A stretch of DNA of 22,059 nt. Origin: JBJXGC01 sp046154545 (GTDB lineage Bacteria > Chloroflexota > Dehalococcoidia > Tepidiformales > Tepidiformaceae). The position numbers and the translations under genes were made by a program. Positions 13,479 to 21,451 of this stretch are shown here, piece after piece. Location: the NCBI GenBank assembly GCA_046154545.1, contig JBJXGC010000358.1:1-22059 (forward strand). The letters are read 5' to 3'. Under the pieces are notes generated by a model, which ran no database searches, was not told where the DNA came from, and worked only from the letters and a program-made list of their open reading frames with translations. The stretch's first letter is position 1. Each line of letters starts with the position of its first letter.

Positions 13479-14369
13479 ATGGCAACCGCTGTAGTCGCCC
13501 GACCGGTGGCCCGTCCGCAGGCGCGCGCGCGTGACGAGGAAGTCCTCGTCTGGCCCGACCTTGTCTTCATCGAGTTCATCTCGGCGATGGTCTTCACGAT
13601 CACGCTCTTCCTCCTGGCCGTCCTGGTGAACGCGCCGTTGCTGGACCAGGCGAACGCCGACGTCACCCCGAACCCTTCGAAGGCACCGTGGTACCTGCTC
13701 AACCTGCAGGAGCTGCTCCTCCACATGAACGCCGCCATGGCGGGCGTCATCATCCCCACGATCTGGCTCGGCGTCATGGCGGCCTTCCCGTATTTCGACC
13801 GTGAGCAGGAAGGCCAGGGTGGCTGGTTCGCCACCGAGAACTCCGTCCGGATCACCGTGGCCGCCGGCCTCGTCGGCATCCTTGGTACGGTCGGGCTCAT
13901 CATGTGGGACTCCGGGAAGCTGGCCTATCTGCTGAACAAGTGGTTCGGTCTCTCGGGCGGCGACCACATGCGATTTCTCGAGAATGTCCGCGCCATCCAG
14001 AGCGGGCTGCCATGGCCGGAATGGTCGAGGGACATTCCGTATCTGCCGTTCAACCTGAAGCTCCTGTCGAGCGAGGCGGACGCTGGCCAAGGCCCGACGC
14101 AGTTCCAGCATTTGGACTTCCCCGCGTGGCTTGTGGAGCAGGGCATCCCGATCGCCGTGATGGTCGGCCTGCCAACGATCATGATCTTCACGTTGTGGAA
14201 GTTGGGCTGGGTGAAGACCCGGCGGGACGCCCTGCTTGCGCTCTTCTCGGGATTCGTCGGCGCGTATGGCGTCCTCACGCTTGTTGGCACCGCCTTCCGT
14301 GGCGAGAGCCAGGAACTCGTCTTCCCATGGGAACTCACCGTGGCCGAAGGCATCCCGGGCCAGGAGTAG
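13479..14369 (+). CDS. Cytochrome b C-terminal domain / subunit IV-like protein, extended
   Basis: The 296-aa protein corresponds to b6f subunit IV plus additional helices. The quinol-site motif that reads PEWY in mitochondria and chloroplasts is here KAPWY (68-72), followed by LLNLQELLLHM; KAPWY-like forms are known from menaquinol-using lineages. Hydrophobic spans are at about 30-52, 79-104, 124-144, 226-248 and 254-276, so five instead of the usual three, with a hydrophilic insert of about 70 residues between spans three and four. It follows cytochrome b by 27 bases, and the Rieske gene starts 8 bases after its stop. Confidence 0.9.
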   Translation: MATAVVARPVARPQARARDEEVLVWPDLVFIEFISAMVFTITLFLLAVLVNAPLLDQANADVTPNPSKAPWYLLNLQELLLHMNAAMAGVIIPTIWLGVMAAFPYFDREQEGQGGWFATENSVRITVAAGLVGILGTVGLIMWDSGKLAYLLNKWFGLSGGDHMRFLENVRAIQSGLPWPEWSRDIPYLPFNLKLLSSEADAGQGPTQFQHLDFPAWLVEQGIPIAVMVGLPTIMIFTLWKLGWVKTRRDALLALFSGFVGAYGVLTLVGTAFRGESQELVFPWELTVAEGIPGQE

Positions 14370-14377
14370 AGACAGCG

Positions 14378-14992
14378 ATGGCACAGATGGAACAATCGGC
14401 CCCCCGCGCCGTGCGGCGCGTCGAACAGGCGCGCCAGCAGGAAGCGCGCCGGATCGCTCGCCGCTCGTTTTTGCGCGTGAGTGCGTTTGCCGGACTCTCG
14501 CTCTTCATGGGGGCGATGGCGGCGGGATTTCTCGGCTTCTTCAACCTCCGCAAGCCAACGGGCTTCGGTGGCACTGTGAACGTCGCGGCGGCCCGCATCC
14601 CCGAACCCGGGGGCGAGCCGGCCCGCATTTCGGAAGGCAAGTTCTGGCTGAGTAACATGCTCGGCGCGCAGGGCGACGTACTCGGTGTCGGCGGCACCGG
14701 CGGGCTGATCGCGCTCTATTGGAAGTGCCCACATCTTGGTTGCACGGTGCCGTGGAACCCGTCGTTCCAGGGCGGCCAGGTGAACTTCCCGGGCGTCGTC
14801 GGCTGGTTCCGCTGCCCCTGCCACGGCTCCACCTATTCGCGAGCGGGCATCCGCGTCTTTGGACCGGCCCCTCGCCCAATGGACACCATGTTGCTGACGA
14901 CAAACAGCGACGGAACGATCGATGTGAACACCGGCAAGATCACCGGCGGAGCGGCCGACAACCCGCTTCGCGCGGTCTCCTATAACGGCTAG
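14378..14992 (+). CDS. Rieske [2Fe-2S] iron-sulfur subunit
   Basis: The 204-aa protein has a twin-arginine-type start (RRSFLRVS at 29-36) and a single anchor helix at about 37-56, then a soluble Rieske domain. Box I is CPHLGC (Cys117, His119, Cys122) and box II CPCHGS (Cys146, Cys148, His149). Cys117, His119, Cys146 and His149 hold the cluster; Cys122 and Cys148 should form the stabilising disulfide. FGPAPRPMD provides the Pro loop. The start at 14378 is chosen because it directly precedes the Tat signal; the longer frame back to 13904 is shadow. It moves electrons from the quinol site to the cytochrome c domain encoded next. Confidence 0.94.
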   Translation: MAQMEQSAPRAVRRVEQARQQEARRIARRSFLRVSAFAGLSLFMGAMAAGFLGFFNLRKPTGFGGTVNVAAARIPEPGGEPARISEGKFWLSNMLGAQGDVLGVGGTGGLIALYWKCPHLGCTVPWNPSFQGGQVNFPGVVGWFRCPCHGSTYSRAGIRVFGPAPRPMDTMLLTTNSDGTIDVNTGKITGGAADNPLRAVSYNG

Positions 14993-15004
14993 GCGGAGGA
15001 TTGG

Positions 15005-16879
15005 TTGAATACCCAGAAGCAGATCGCGCTCATCGTCGCACTGTTCTTTATCCTCGTCGGCGGCTGCGCCGCCTACACCGTCATCGATATTCCGGTGCGG
15101 GCGGTGGACCAGGCAAAGTGGCATAAGGATCAGTCGATCGAGCGCGGTGCGCTCCTCTTCGCCAACAACTGCCGCACCTGCCACGGTATCAAAGGCGAGG
15201 GCGGCGTCGGCCTGCCGCTCAATACCGAGGCGTTTCAGAACCAGGACCCCCTCGTCCTCAAGAACAACATCACGCTCCTTCAGCGCACCCTGTACTGCGG
15301 CCGCGCCGGGACGCGCATGCCGGCGTGGCTCAACGCCAACGGCGGTTCTCTCAATCCCGAGCAGATCAAGCATCTGATTAATCTCATCACCGCGCCCATC
15401 GACCCGGACAAGCTTGACGAAGATGGCGAGCCGACCAATAAGGGTTGGTTGGAGGCCGTCGAGTTCGCCCATAACCTGAACCACGAGACGGCCGTGCTGG
15501 TTGGCGGCGATACGCTCGGTTCGATCGCCAAGGAGCACAACATCGGACTGAAAGAACTGTCCGATGGCAACGGCGGCATCAGCGTTGACCAGGTCCTCGC
15601 GCAGGGCGTGAAGGTGAAGCTGCCTGTGGCCGCCGGGCGGCCCACCGGCCGCACCTACGAGATCAAGCAAGACCGGGAGACGTTGCGCAAGATCAACGAC
15701 AGCCAGCTGGTTGGCGCCCTGATCATCGCGGACCTGAACGGCATCACCTACAAAGTTGACGAGAAGGCCGCCCGAATCAGCCTTGTCGAACTCGATCCCC
15801 CGGGCGATAAGTACCGCTCGGTCGGGCTCATACCGGGCGCGACCCTTGGGCTCCCAGCCGGTGCCACGTATGTCGTCAGGGCGGGTGATACGGTCCAATC
15901 AGTCGCGAGACAGCACGGGATTACGGAGTCGGCCTTCACCTCGCTTAACAAGGACCTGCTGACCGTCGAAGGCGCGGTCGCCTCGGCGCCCGGCGACGTT
16001 ATCGATGCCGAACGGAAGCTGAAGCTTCCGGCCGATGCCGTGGCTTTCGTGCAGGCGGGTCAAACGCTCGCCGTCATCGCCAACGTTCACGGCCTCACGC
16101 CCGAAGAGCTGGCGACTTCGGCCGGGCTGGCCGATGCAAATGCAGTTGTGACGGCTGGCCAGGAGCTAAAGCTGCCGGGCGGCGCCCGCTACACGGTGCA
16201 AACCGGCGACACGCTGGCGGCTGTAGCTGCGGCCCACAAAATGAGCGTCAACGACCTCGCGACGCTTAACGCCACCACCGCGAACGCCCCCATTTCGCCG
16301 TCAGTCATCGCCCAGTTGCCGAAGGTCGATACGTACGTCGTCAACGGACAGGACCTGCCCGCCATCGCGGCCAGCTTCTCGAACGTCACTGCCGCGAGCC
16401 TCGCCGAGGCCCAGGGTGGGGATGCAAAAGAGAACTCGATCTACGCTATCGGGACCCAGCTCGTTCTGCCAGAGAGCGCCTGGGGTAGCGCCCCGCCGGA
16501 TGCGATCAACAACGGTTCGGCCTGCGTCGATTTCGCCGTGCCCGTGGGGGGGAATCCAGGACGCGCGACAGTGGCGCCCCCGACTGCTCCAACCACCGTT
16601 TCAGACACCGTCCTTATCGAGTCCAATGCCAACGACTTCACGGTCACAGCAGATGGCACCAAGCAGACGCCAAACAGGGGCGCGGTCTTGGTTGAGACGG
16701 GGACGCCGGTCCGATTCACGAACAAGGTCGGCCTTCACACGATCACCATCAACGGCACAGACGACGAGAAGGACTGGTCGGGCACGAAGACGAAGGAGAT
16801 CACCTTCAACGACGCCGGGGAGTTTAAGATCACCTGTACGATCCACCCGGCGATGCTGGCCTACGTGTTCGTCGAGTAG
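15005..16879 (+). CDS. Three-part electron carrier: cytochrome c, LysM-like repeats, type-1 copper (cupredoxin) domain
   Basis: The TTG at 15005 has GGAGG five bases upstream and yields 624 aa. Residues 7-25 are a membrane anchor or signal (VGGC at 18-21 could be a lipobox). Residues 45-130 are a class I cytochrome c with heme motif CRTCH (56-60) and a distal Met105 in RMPAW. Residues 163-490 hold about five LysM-like units with the GDTL..IA..H.....L..L.....L.LP pattern (starting near 164, 288, 346, 395 and 443), plus a degenerate one at 217-284. Residues 533-624 form a plastocyanin/auracyanin-like domain with copper ligands His578, Cys611, His614 and Met617 (CTIHPAM). It ends the bc operon, 12 bases after the Rieske stop. 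The three-part fusion is unusual: it may couple electron export to cell-wall binding. Confidence 0.9.
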   Translation: MNTQKQIALIVALFFILVGGCAAYTVIDIPVRAVDQAKWHKDQSIERGALLFANNCRTCHGIKGEGGVGLPLNTEAFQNQDPLVLKNNITLLQRTLYCGRAGTRMPAWLNANGGSLNPEQIKHLINLITAPIDPDKLDEDGEPTNKGWLEAVEFAHNLNHETAVLVGGDTLGSIAKEHNIGLKELSDGNGGISVDQVLAQGVKVKLPVAAGRPTGRTYEIKQDRETLRKINDSQLVGALIIADLNGITYKVDEKAARISLVELDPPGDKYRSVGLIPGATLGLPAGATYVVRAGDTVQSVARQHGITESAFTSLNKDLLTVEGAVASAPGDVIDAERKLKLPADAVAFVQAGQTLAVIANVHGLTPEELATSAGLADANAVVTAGQELKLPGGARYTVQTGDTLAAVAAAHKMSVNDLATLNATTANAPISPSVIAQLPKVDTYVVNGQDLPAIAASFSNVTAASLAEAQGGDAKENSIYAIGTQLVLPESAWGSAPPDAINNGSACVDFAVPVGGNPGRATVAPPTAPTTVSDTVLIESNANDFTVTADGTKQTPNRGAVLVETGTPVRFTNKVGLHTITINGTDDEKDWSGTKTKEITFNDAGEFKITCTIHPAMLAYVFVE

Positions 16880-16902
16880 GGCTCCGCTCGGCGGGCGGGC
16901 GT

Positions 16903-16931
16903 TTGACCGGCCAACCAGCGGTCACTACGAT
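16903..16931 (+). promoter_or_regulatory. Promoter of the mini-protein pair
   Basis: TTGACC, a 17-base spacer and TACGAT. The transcript start is expected near 16938. The leader contains a two-tier hairpin at 16951-16974 (GCGG/CCGC outside, CCGC/GCGG inside, loop CAG) before AGGGGGAGAGGG and the ATG at 16996. Confidence 0.55.
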
Positions 16932-16995
16932 CCCGGGATAGCTCACATACGCGGCTCCGCCAGGCGGGGACCGCAAACCTGAAGGGGGAGAGGGA

Positions 16996-17115
16996 ATGGC
17001 AGTCCAGACAGGGAAACGCTACACATGCCCGAGCTGCGGCTCCGAGTTCATCGTGACCAAGGGCGGCGAGGCCGACGTGACCTGCGGCGGGACGCCGCTC
17101 GAACTGAAGAAATAG
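16996..17115 (+). CDS. 39-aa zinc-ribbon / desulforedoxin-like mini-protein
   Basis: It begins MAVQTGKRYTCPSCGSEF and continues to a single later Cys30 in VTCGG. Cys11 and Cys14 form CxxC; desulforedoxin-type domains have CxxC and a later CC pair that bind one iron, and here only one Cys of the second pair is left. A Zn or Fe site made by a dimer is possible. A strong ribosome-binding site precedes the ATG. The next gene, 14 bases on, is a paralog. It stands right after the bc operon but has its own promoter. Confidence 0.7.
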   Translation: MAVQTGKRYTCPSCGSEFIVTKGGEADVTCGGTPLELKK

Positions 17116-17129
17116 GCGGAGGGAGCACC

Positions 17130-17273
17130 ATGGCAGTCCAGCTAGGCAAGCGCTACAAAGACGAAGAGACGGGCATCGAGCTGCTCGTCATCAAGCCCGG
17201 GAACTGCGACCTGCAGGTCAAGGGCAAGGCGATGGAGCTCATGCAGCCGAAGGTCCTTCCTTCGGCCGACTGA
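17130..17273 (+). CDS. 47-aa paralog of the preceding mini-protein, CxxC lost
   Basis: It starts MAVQLGKRYKDEETGIELLV, matching the previous protein at MAVQxGKRY and in the following IxLxVxKxG spacing. The CxxC is replaced by Asp-Glu-Glu-Thr-Gly, leaving only Cys26. A C-terminal extension LMQPKVLPSAD is present. GGAGG lies 8 bases before the ATG. A strong terminator follows the stop. The metal site therefore seems to have been lost in this copy, or the protein acts as a partner of the first. Confidence 0.68.
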   Translation: MAVQLGKRYKDEETGIELLVIKPGNCDLQVKGKAMELMQPKVLPSAD

Positions 17274-17299
17274 CAGCGCAAAGACCAGAGCATCACGGG

Positions 17300-17324
17300 A
17301 AACGGAGCCGCAAGGCTCCGTTTT
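17300..17324 (+). terminator. Rho-independent terminator of the mini-protein operon
   Basis: The stem AAACGGAGCC/GGCTCCGTTT (10 bp) has the stable GCAA tetraloop and continues into a short T run ending at 17324. It is the clearest terminator in the window. Confidence 0.85.
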
Positions 17325-17344
17325 CGCGTCCGCCTTCGCTTTTG

Positions 17345-17350
17345 TACGAT
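17345..17350 (+). promoter_or_regulatory. -10 box for a leaderless DUF1992 message
   Basis: TACGAT ends 7 bases before the GTG at 17358, with no Shine-Dalgarno sequence in between. It lies only 20 bases after the terminator. Confidence 0.4.
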
Positions 17351-17357
17351 AGAGCGC

Positions 17358-17855
17358 GTGGACAAGTCCATCGACGATATCGTCGAAGAACGCATCCGCG
17401 AGGCGATGGCGGCGGGCGCCTTCGACGGTCTGAAAGGCGCGGGCCGGCCGCTCCAGGCGGACCCCTCAGAAGCACTCGCCGGTGACCAGTGGCTCGGTTT
17501 CAAGGTCCTGCAGAACGGCGGCACCCTCCCAGCCTGGCTCGCCCTGGCCAGGGAGATCGAGGTCGAGCGGGGCGCCCTCAAAGCGATCGATGCCCGCCAC
17601 GCCGAGTGGGTTGCCCTCGCGGCTGAGTCGGGCGACTGGGCCCGGCACGCCCCCGCCCTCCGGCGGCTCAGGAATGATTACGAGCGCAAAGCCCGTGAAC
17701 TGCGGGCGAGGCAGGACCGTTACAACCTCGACGCGCCCTCACTCGCGCTTGAGCGGCCGGGTGTCTGGGTCGAGTACCTCGTCTCGCGCCTTGACGAGCG
17801 ACTCCGGGAGGCTGGCGCCCCGGAGGGCGTGTTCGAACCGCCGCCGGCGGGGTGA
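17358..17855 (+). CDS. DUF1992 (DnaJC28-conserved-domain) protein
   Basis: The 165-aa cytosolic protein starts with GTG. Residues 1-70 carry the DUF1992 signature: IDDIVEERIREAMAAGAFDGLKGAGRPL, followed by KVLQNGGTLPAWLALAREIE. Residues 70-140 are helical and charged, with NDYERKARELRARQDRYNLDAPS. The domain is named after the DnaJ homolog C28, but no J domain is present. Its function is unknown. It converges with the CoA-transferase gene. Confidence 0.87.
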   Translation: MDKSIDDIVEERIREAMAAGAFDGLKGAGRPLQADPSEALAGDQWLGFKVLQNGGTLPAWLALAREIEVERGALKAIDARHAEWVALAAESGDWARHAPALRRLRNDYERKARELRARQDRYNLDAPSLALERPGVWVEYLVSRLDERLREAGAPEGVFEPPPAG

Positions 17856-17906
17856 ATCCGCCCGGCGCGGGCAGGTCAGGCCGTGGCTCGTCCGGCCAGC
17901 GGCTCG

Positions 17907-19088
17907 TTAGACGGCCCCGCAGGCCTTCAGGTCCGCAATCTGCTCCATCGTGTAGCCGGCGGCGGTGAGCACTTCCAGGGTATGTTCGCCGTGCTCCGGG
18001 GCAGTGCGCTTCGGTCCCACTTCGCTCGCCGACATCCGGATCGGGCTGCCGACCATCCCCACATCGCCCATTGTGGGATGGGGGACCTTCTCGACGTAGT
18101 GGTTGGCGATGACCTGGGGTTCCTCGACCATGGAGGCGTAGTCGTTCAGCGGCCCGTTCGGGATGTCGGCCTCGACCAGCCGCCGCAGCCACTCCGCCCT
18201 CGGTTTCGCCGCGAAGACGGCGTCCATCTCCGCGAGGAGGGGCACGCGGTTGTGGTGGCGGCCCTGGGGGGTGGCGAAGAGTTCGTGTTCGGTCAGGTCT
18301 TCGCGCTCCATCACCTTGCAGAGGCGCGGCCACCACTTCGGGTCGAGGATGCCGACGACGAACCAGAGCCCGTCCTGGGCCTTGTAATGGGCGAAGGTGG
18401 CGGTCGTGCGCTGGATGGGCGGCGTCTGGTTGCCGGTCCGCAGGAAGCCCTGGATCTGGAGCGTCTGGAGGGCGATTTGGGAACCGAGGAGGGACGTATC
18501 GACATGCTGGCCGATGCCCTGCTGTTCGCGCGCGACGATTGCGGAAGTGACGCCGAGGGCGAGGATCATCGCGCCCACCTGGTCGGCGAGGCCGCCGCCG
18601 AGCTGGATGGGCATGCCGCCGCCGGCGTTGCTATGGTTGTACATAATCCCGCTCATCGCCTGGCCGATAATGTCGAAGGACGGCCGGCGGGCGTGCGGTC
18701 CCTCGCCGCCGAAGCCGGTGGCGCTGGCCGTGATAATGCGCGGGTTCACCTTCGCGAGGTCGTCATGGCTCAACCCGCACTTCTCCATCATGCCCGGCCG
18801 GAAGTTCTCGGTGACGACGTCGTACTCGTGGATGAGCCGCTTCACCACCTCCTGGCCCTCCGGCTTGCGGATGTCGATCGTGATCGATCGCTTGTTGCGG
18901 TTGAGCGCCTGGAAGTAGCTGCACCAGCCATCGGGCTGGAGACCGAGGGCGCGGCCGGGGTCGCCATCGCGCGGCTCTTCCACCTTGACGACGTCAGCGC
19001 CCATATCAGAGAGGAGCACAGTGGCGTACGGCCCCTGCTGGTAGCGGGTGAAATCGAGGATATGGACGCCTGAAAGTGGACCGGTCAT
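17907..19088 (-). CDS. Class III (CaiB/BaiF-family) CoA-transferase
   Basis: The 393-aa protein is a full-length family III CoA-transferase. LSGVHILDFTRYQQGPYATVLLSDMGADVVKVEEP is the N-terminal Rossmann half, followed by RNKRSITIDIRKPEG and VVTENFRPG. Asp169 (GGGLADQVGA) is at the position of the catalytic Asp169 of formyl-CoA transferase and forms the acyl-aspartate intermediate. GQHVDTSLLGSQIALQ and the C-terminal DIPNGPLNDYASMVEEPQV complete the fold. Acceptor and donor cannot be named. The 160 bases upstream to 19248 hold no gene and no clear promoter. Confidence 0.93.
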   Translation of the reverse strand: MTGPLSGVHILDFTRYQQGPYATVLLSDMGADVVKVEEPRDGDPGRALGLQPDGWCSYFQALNRNKRSITIDIRKPEGQEVVKRLIHEYDVVTENFRPGMMEKCGLSHDDLAKVNPRIITASATGFGGEGPHARRPSFDIIGQAMSGIMYNHSNAGGGMPIQLGGGLADQVGAMILALGVTSAIVAREQQGIGQHVDTSLLGSQIALQTLQIQGFLRTGNQTPPIQRTTATFAHYKAQDGLWFVVGILDPKWWPRLCKVMEREDLTEHELFATPQGRHHNRVPLLAEMDAVFAAKPRAEWLRRLVEADIPNGPLNDYASMVEEPQVIANHYVEKVPHPTMGDVGMVGSPIRMSASEVGPKRTAPEHGEHTLEVLTAAGYTMEQIADLKACGAV

Positions 19089-19248
19089 AGCTGGACTCCG
19101 CCAAGAGGGTGTTCCAAATGTTCTACACCTTTTCGGGGCGTGATGGGAGAGTGGAACAAGATGAACGGGTATATCGTCTTGAAAGAAGACAGGGGTGCTC
19201 GTCTGGAGCTACTTCGCGCCCGCGGCAAGCGTCAGAGATGGAGAGCTG

Positions 19249-19971
19249 ATGGCAAGACGATGGTCCTACGCGCTCGCGTTCATGACGGCCGTCGCGCTCG
19301 CAACGACGGCCTGCGGCGGTAGCGGCAAGCAGTCCGCCACGCCCGATTTCACACGCCAGGCGGAGCCCAGCACGTCTGTGACGGCCACCAGTGCCCCGGC
19401 CACGGCTACCGCCGCCGCGACTCCATCGCCGCCGGTCCCCGGCCCGGAAGAGTATGAAGGCACGGACGTCCGCGTCCTCAGGGTGGGCGGGCCAGGCGAC
19501 ATCGGCAGTGACACGGTCGTGTACTACCACGTCCTCTGCTACGCCTGTGGCCCCGGCGGCACGAATCTCTATCGGGCCTACCGCGACCCCATCACTCGCG
19601 AACTTCGGATCGATGACCTGCTTTCGCTGGATGGCCGGTACGATGGGAAGTTTCGGCACGCGCTTGCGGCCGATTACCAGGCCGGCCACATGGTTGTCGG
19701 CGTGTGTACGCGCGGTTACTGCGGTGGCGAAGGGGCCGCCTCGGACGATGCAGAGGCGATTGCCCTGAGGTCCCGGGATGGGGGAGTCACCTGGACGGAG
19801 ATCGGGCCACTTCCACCGAATACATCCTTCACCGGGATTAGTGAGGGAGAGGCGGTCGCTGTCACTCATACGAACAGCCCAACGAGGGAGATCGTTACCG
19901 CTACTGGCTGTATCCATCGGGCCGCGACATTCGGCCACCGAACGCCGCCGCCTTTTACTATCCGCTGGTAG
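19249..19971 (+). CDS. Lipoprotein with C-terminal SH3b domain, N-terminal fragment of a frameshifted gene
   Basis: The ATG at 19249 has GGAG five bases upstream. The signal peptide ends in a lipobox at ALATTAC (Cys22). A Thr/Ala/Pro linker follows, then a domain with VLCYACGPGGTNLYRAYRD, DGRYDGKFRHALAADYQAGHMVVGVC and DGGVTWTEIGPLP; the latter resembles sialidase/BNR Asp-box motifs. Near 19842-19880 the protein-like reading moves to another frame, and this frame ends at an apparently spurious stop at 19971. The rest is in the next entry. Family not recognised beyond the features named. Confidence 0.7.
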   Translation: MARRWSYALAFMTAVALATTACGGSGKQSATPDFTRQAEPSTSVTATSAPATATAAATPSPPVPGPEEYEGTDVRVLRVGGPGDIGSDTVVYYHVLCYACGPGGTNLYRAYRDPITRELRIDDLLSLDGRYDGKFRHALAADYQAGHMVVGVCTRGYCGGEGAASDDAEAIALRSRDGGVTWTEIGPLPPNTSFTGISEGEAVAVTHTNSPTREIVTATGCIHRAATFGHRTPPPFTIRW

Positions 19972-20639
19972 CGGATGGCATCGGACTGACTTGGCTGAAG
20001 TCGGAGACAGGGGAGTTCTTTGCGCCCGACGGGACACTCCTTTCAGGACCCGTGCAAGGCCACCGATCCTGGCTGGTGGCGCGGACGGCCGGTGGCTTCC
20101 AATTCCTGACCTGGGGCGGAGAAGCTGCAGGCGCGTATCGATACCTGGGTGCGTTCGACCCGGCCGGGAGACTGCCGCGCGCCTGGGCGTGGAACGGGAC
20201 TGACTTACGCGTGGAGCAGGTGACCACCGCAGGACTCGCGTTCGGAAACGCCCTCCTCCCTGAGCCATGGTGTGGGCGCAGTCCGGGCTGCGAAGGCCAG
20301 GCCTTCGCGAGGCAGTTTCCGTTCGAGGCTGTCATCATCGACCTCAACCAGGGGACGGTGCACCCGATGATGGAGCTCTCTCGCGCCCTCACGGGAAACA
20401 GCCACTCGTTCCTTGCGGCGGTCGTGCTTGGACGATTCGCCCAGGTGAAAACTCCCGGCGACTGCCTGAATGTGCGCGAGACGCCATCGGCCGCGGGGCG
20501 CGTCCTCGGCTGCTACGCCGATGGTGTCCTCCTCGGGACGGATGGCGGGACCGCCGAGGGGCAGGGTCGGCCGTTCGTGCATGTCACCACGCCGGACGGC
20601 CGTGAGGGCTGGGCCGCCGACGAGTTCCTGGCATGGTAG
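19842..20639 (+). CDS. Same lipoprotein, C-terminal fragment in a second frame, with SH3b domain
   Basis: This frame opens after a stop at 19841 and is protein-like from about 19863 (EQPNEGDRYRYWLYPSGR, ADGIGLTWLKSETGEFFAPDG) to 20639. It has no start of its own near the beginning; an ATG-less continuation of the upstream frame by a one-base loss is the simplest explanation. The end, residues roughly VKTPGDCLNVRETPSAAGRV...GREGWAADEFLAW, is a bacterial SH3 domain, often used to bind cell-wall peptides. An annotation pipeline might call only the part from GTG 20052. No slippery heptamer is seen at the junction. Confidence 0.65.
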
Positions 20640-21451
20640 GGAAACGGGTGTCGTTGGCCGTTGTCGTAATCCTCGCGCTCGTTGCGACTGCGTGTGGCGG
20701 CGGCTCCCGAAGGCCTGCGCCGGCGGCGTCCGAATCGCCGGACCCGCCCACCGCTGTCGCGACCCAGACCGCTATCGCAGTGGAGGCGACGCCGCGGCCT
20801 CGCGACCTGAGGGCGTGTCCCGTCAACGCTGACGCGTGTGTTTTCGCCGAGGCCGTGATGCGATGGCTCCTCGATGCCGACGTCCAGGCACTGAAGGACC
20901 GAAGTCGCCCACAAGAGCTCCCGTGTCGCGGCTCAGGTCAGGGCGCCGGCGGGAACAGCCCGCTCTGCGATGGCGCCCCGGCTGGCACGACGAGACCAGG
21001 GTTCCCTATCCACGTATTTAACTCGGACGGGTACACCGCTCAAGCCGACTTTCGACCGGCGCTGCGTGAGTCGATTCTGAACGGTCCTGGCGTTGTGGAA
21101 CTCGTCGGGTTCCACTGCCCGGAGAAAGACGCACGAGCTGATTGCGGGAGCGTTTTCGTCCTGTTCCTCATCGGTGCGGCGAACTTGCAGGTGGACCGGA
21201 TCGACGGCGCATACTTCGTCACCGCGCTCCAGTTCGGGCATTTCGCACAAGACCCGGCGATCTTCGACAGCGGTGGCACATTTCCGATAGCGGCGGAGGA
21301 CGCTGGCACGGTCCCCGGACGCTTCGAGCCGTGGCGTCCGGCCGTCACCTCGCCGGGTCTGCCCAATGTGATCGACCGCTGGCTGGACGCGCATCCCTGG
21401 ATGTCCCGCGGATTACACTCGTCCCGGCCGAAGGCGCCTGTCCGGCCGTGA
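20633..21451 (+). CDS. Putative lipoprotein, frame disrupted near its 3' end
   Basis: The ATG at 20633 overlaps the preceding stop by seven bases (ATGGTAG). A basic n-region and hydrophobic core end in a lipobox LVATAC. A Pro/Ala/Thr linker follows, then a domain with several cysteines (RACPVNADACVFAEAVMRWLL, GFHCPEKDARADCGSVFVLFLIG) and a strand-rich end. The last residues after about DAHPW lose protein character, and the sequence resumes in the next frame with an Ig-like strand pattern (see the next entry). A GTG at 20648 is a possible alternative start. Function unknown; it is a tandem neighbour of the other lipoprotein. Confidence 0.65.
   Translation: MVGKRVSLAVVVILALVATACGGGSRRPAPAASESPDPPTAVATQTAIAVEATPRPRDLRACPVNADACVFAEAVMRWLLDADVQALKDRSRPQELPCRGSGQGAGGNSPLCDGAPAGTTRPGFPIHVFNSDGYTAQADFRPALRESILNGPGVVELVGFHCPEKDARADCGSVFVLFLIGAANLQVDRIDGAYFVTALQFGHFAQDPAIFDSGGTFPIAAEDAGTVPGRFEPWRPAVTSPGLPNVIDRWLDAHPWMSRGLHSSRPKAPVRP

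Noticed and set aside
13925..15898. 657-codon open frame on the minus strand opposite the bc operon
   Set aside because: It is antisense to subunit IV, Rieske and cytochrome c genes with clear motifs; composition-driven frame in GC-rich DNA.
17883..19073. 396-codon plus-strand frame
   Set aside because: It mirrors the CoA-transferase, which has full-length family motifs; the plus product has no recognisable domain.
19100..19130. GGTGT/ACACC arms and a GTTC direct repeat upstream of the CoA-transferase
   Set aside because: Five-base arms 12 bases apart are weak and no promoter could be tied to them.
19842..19880. Programmed frameshift in the first lipoprotein
   Set aside because: No slippery heptamer or stimulatory stem-loop was seen; indel or decay is simpler.
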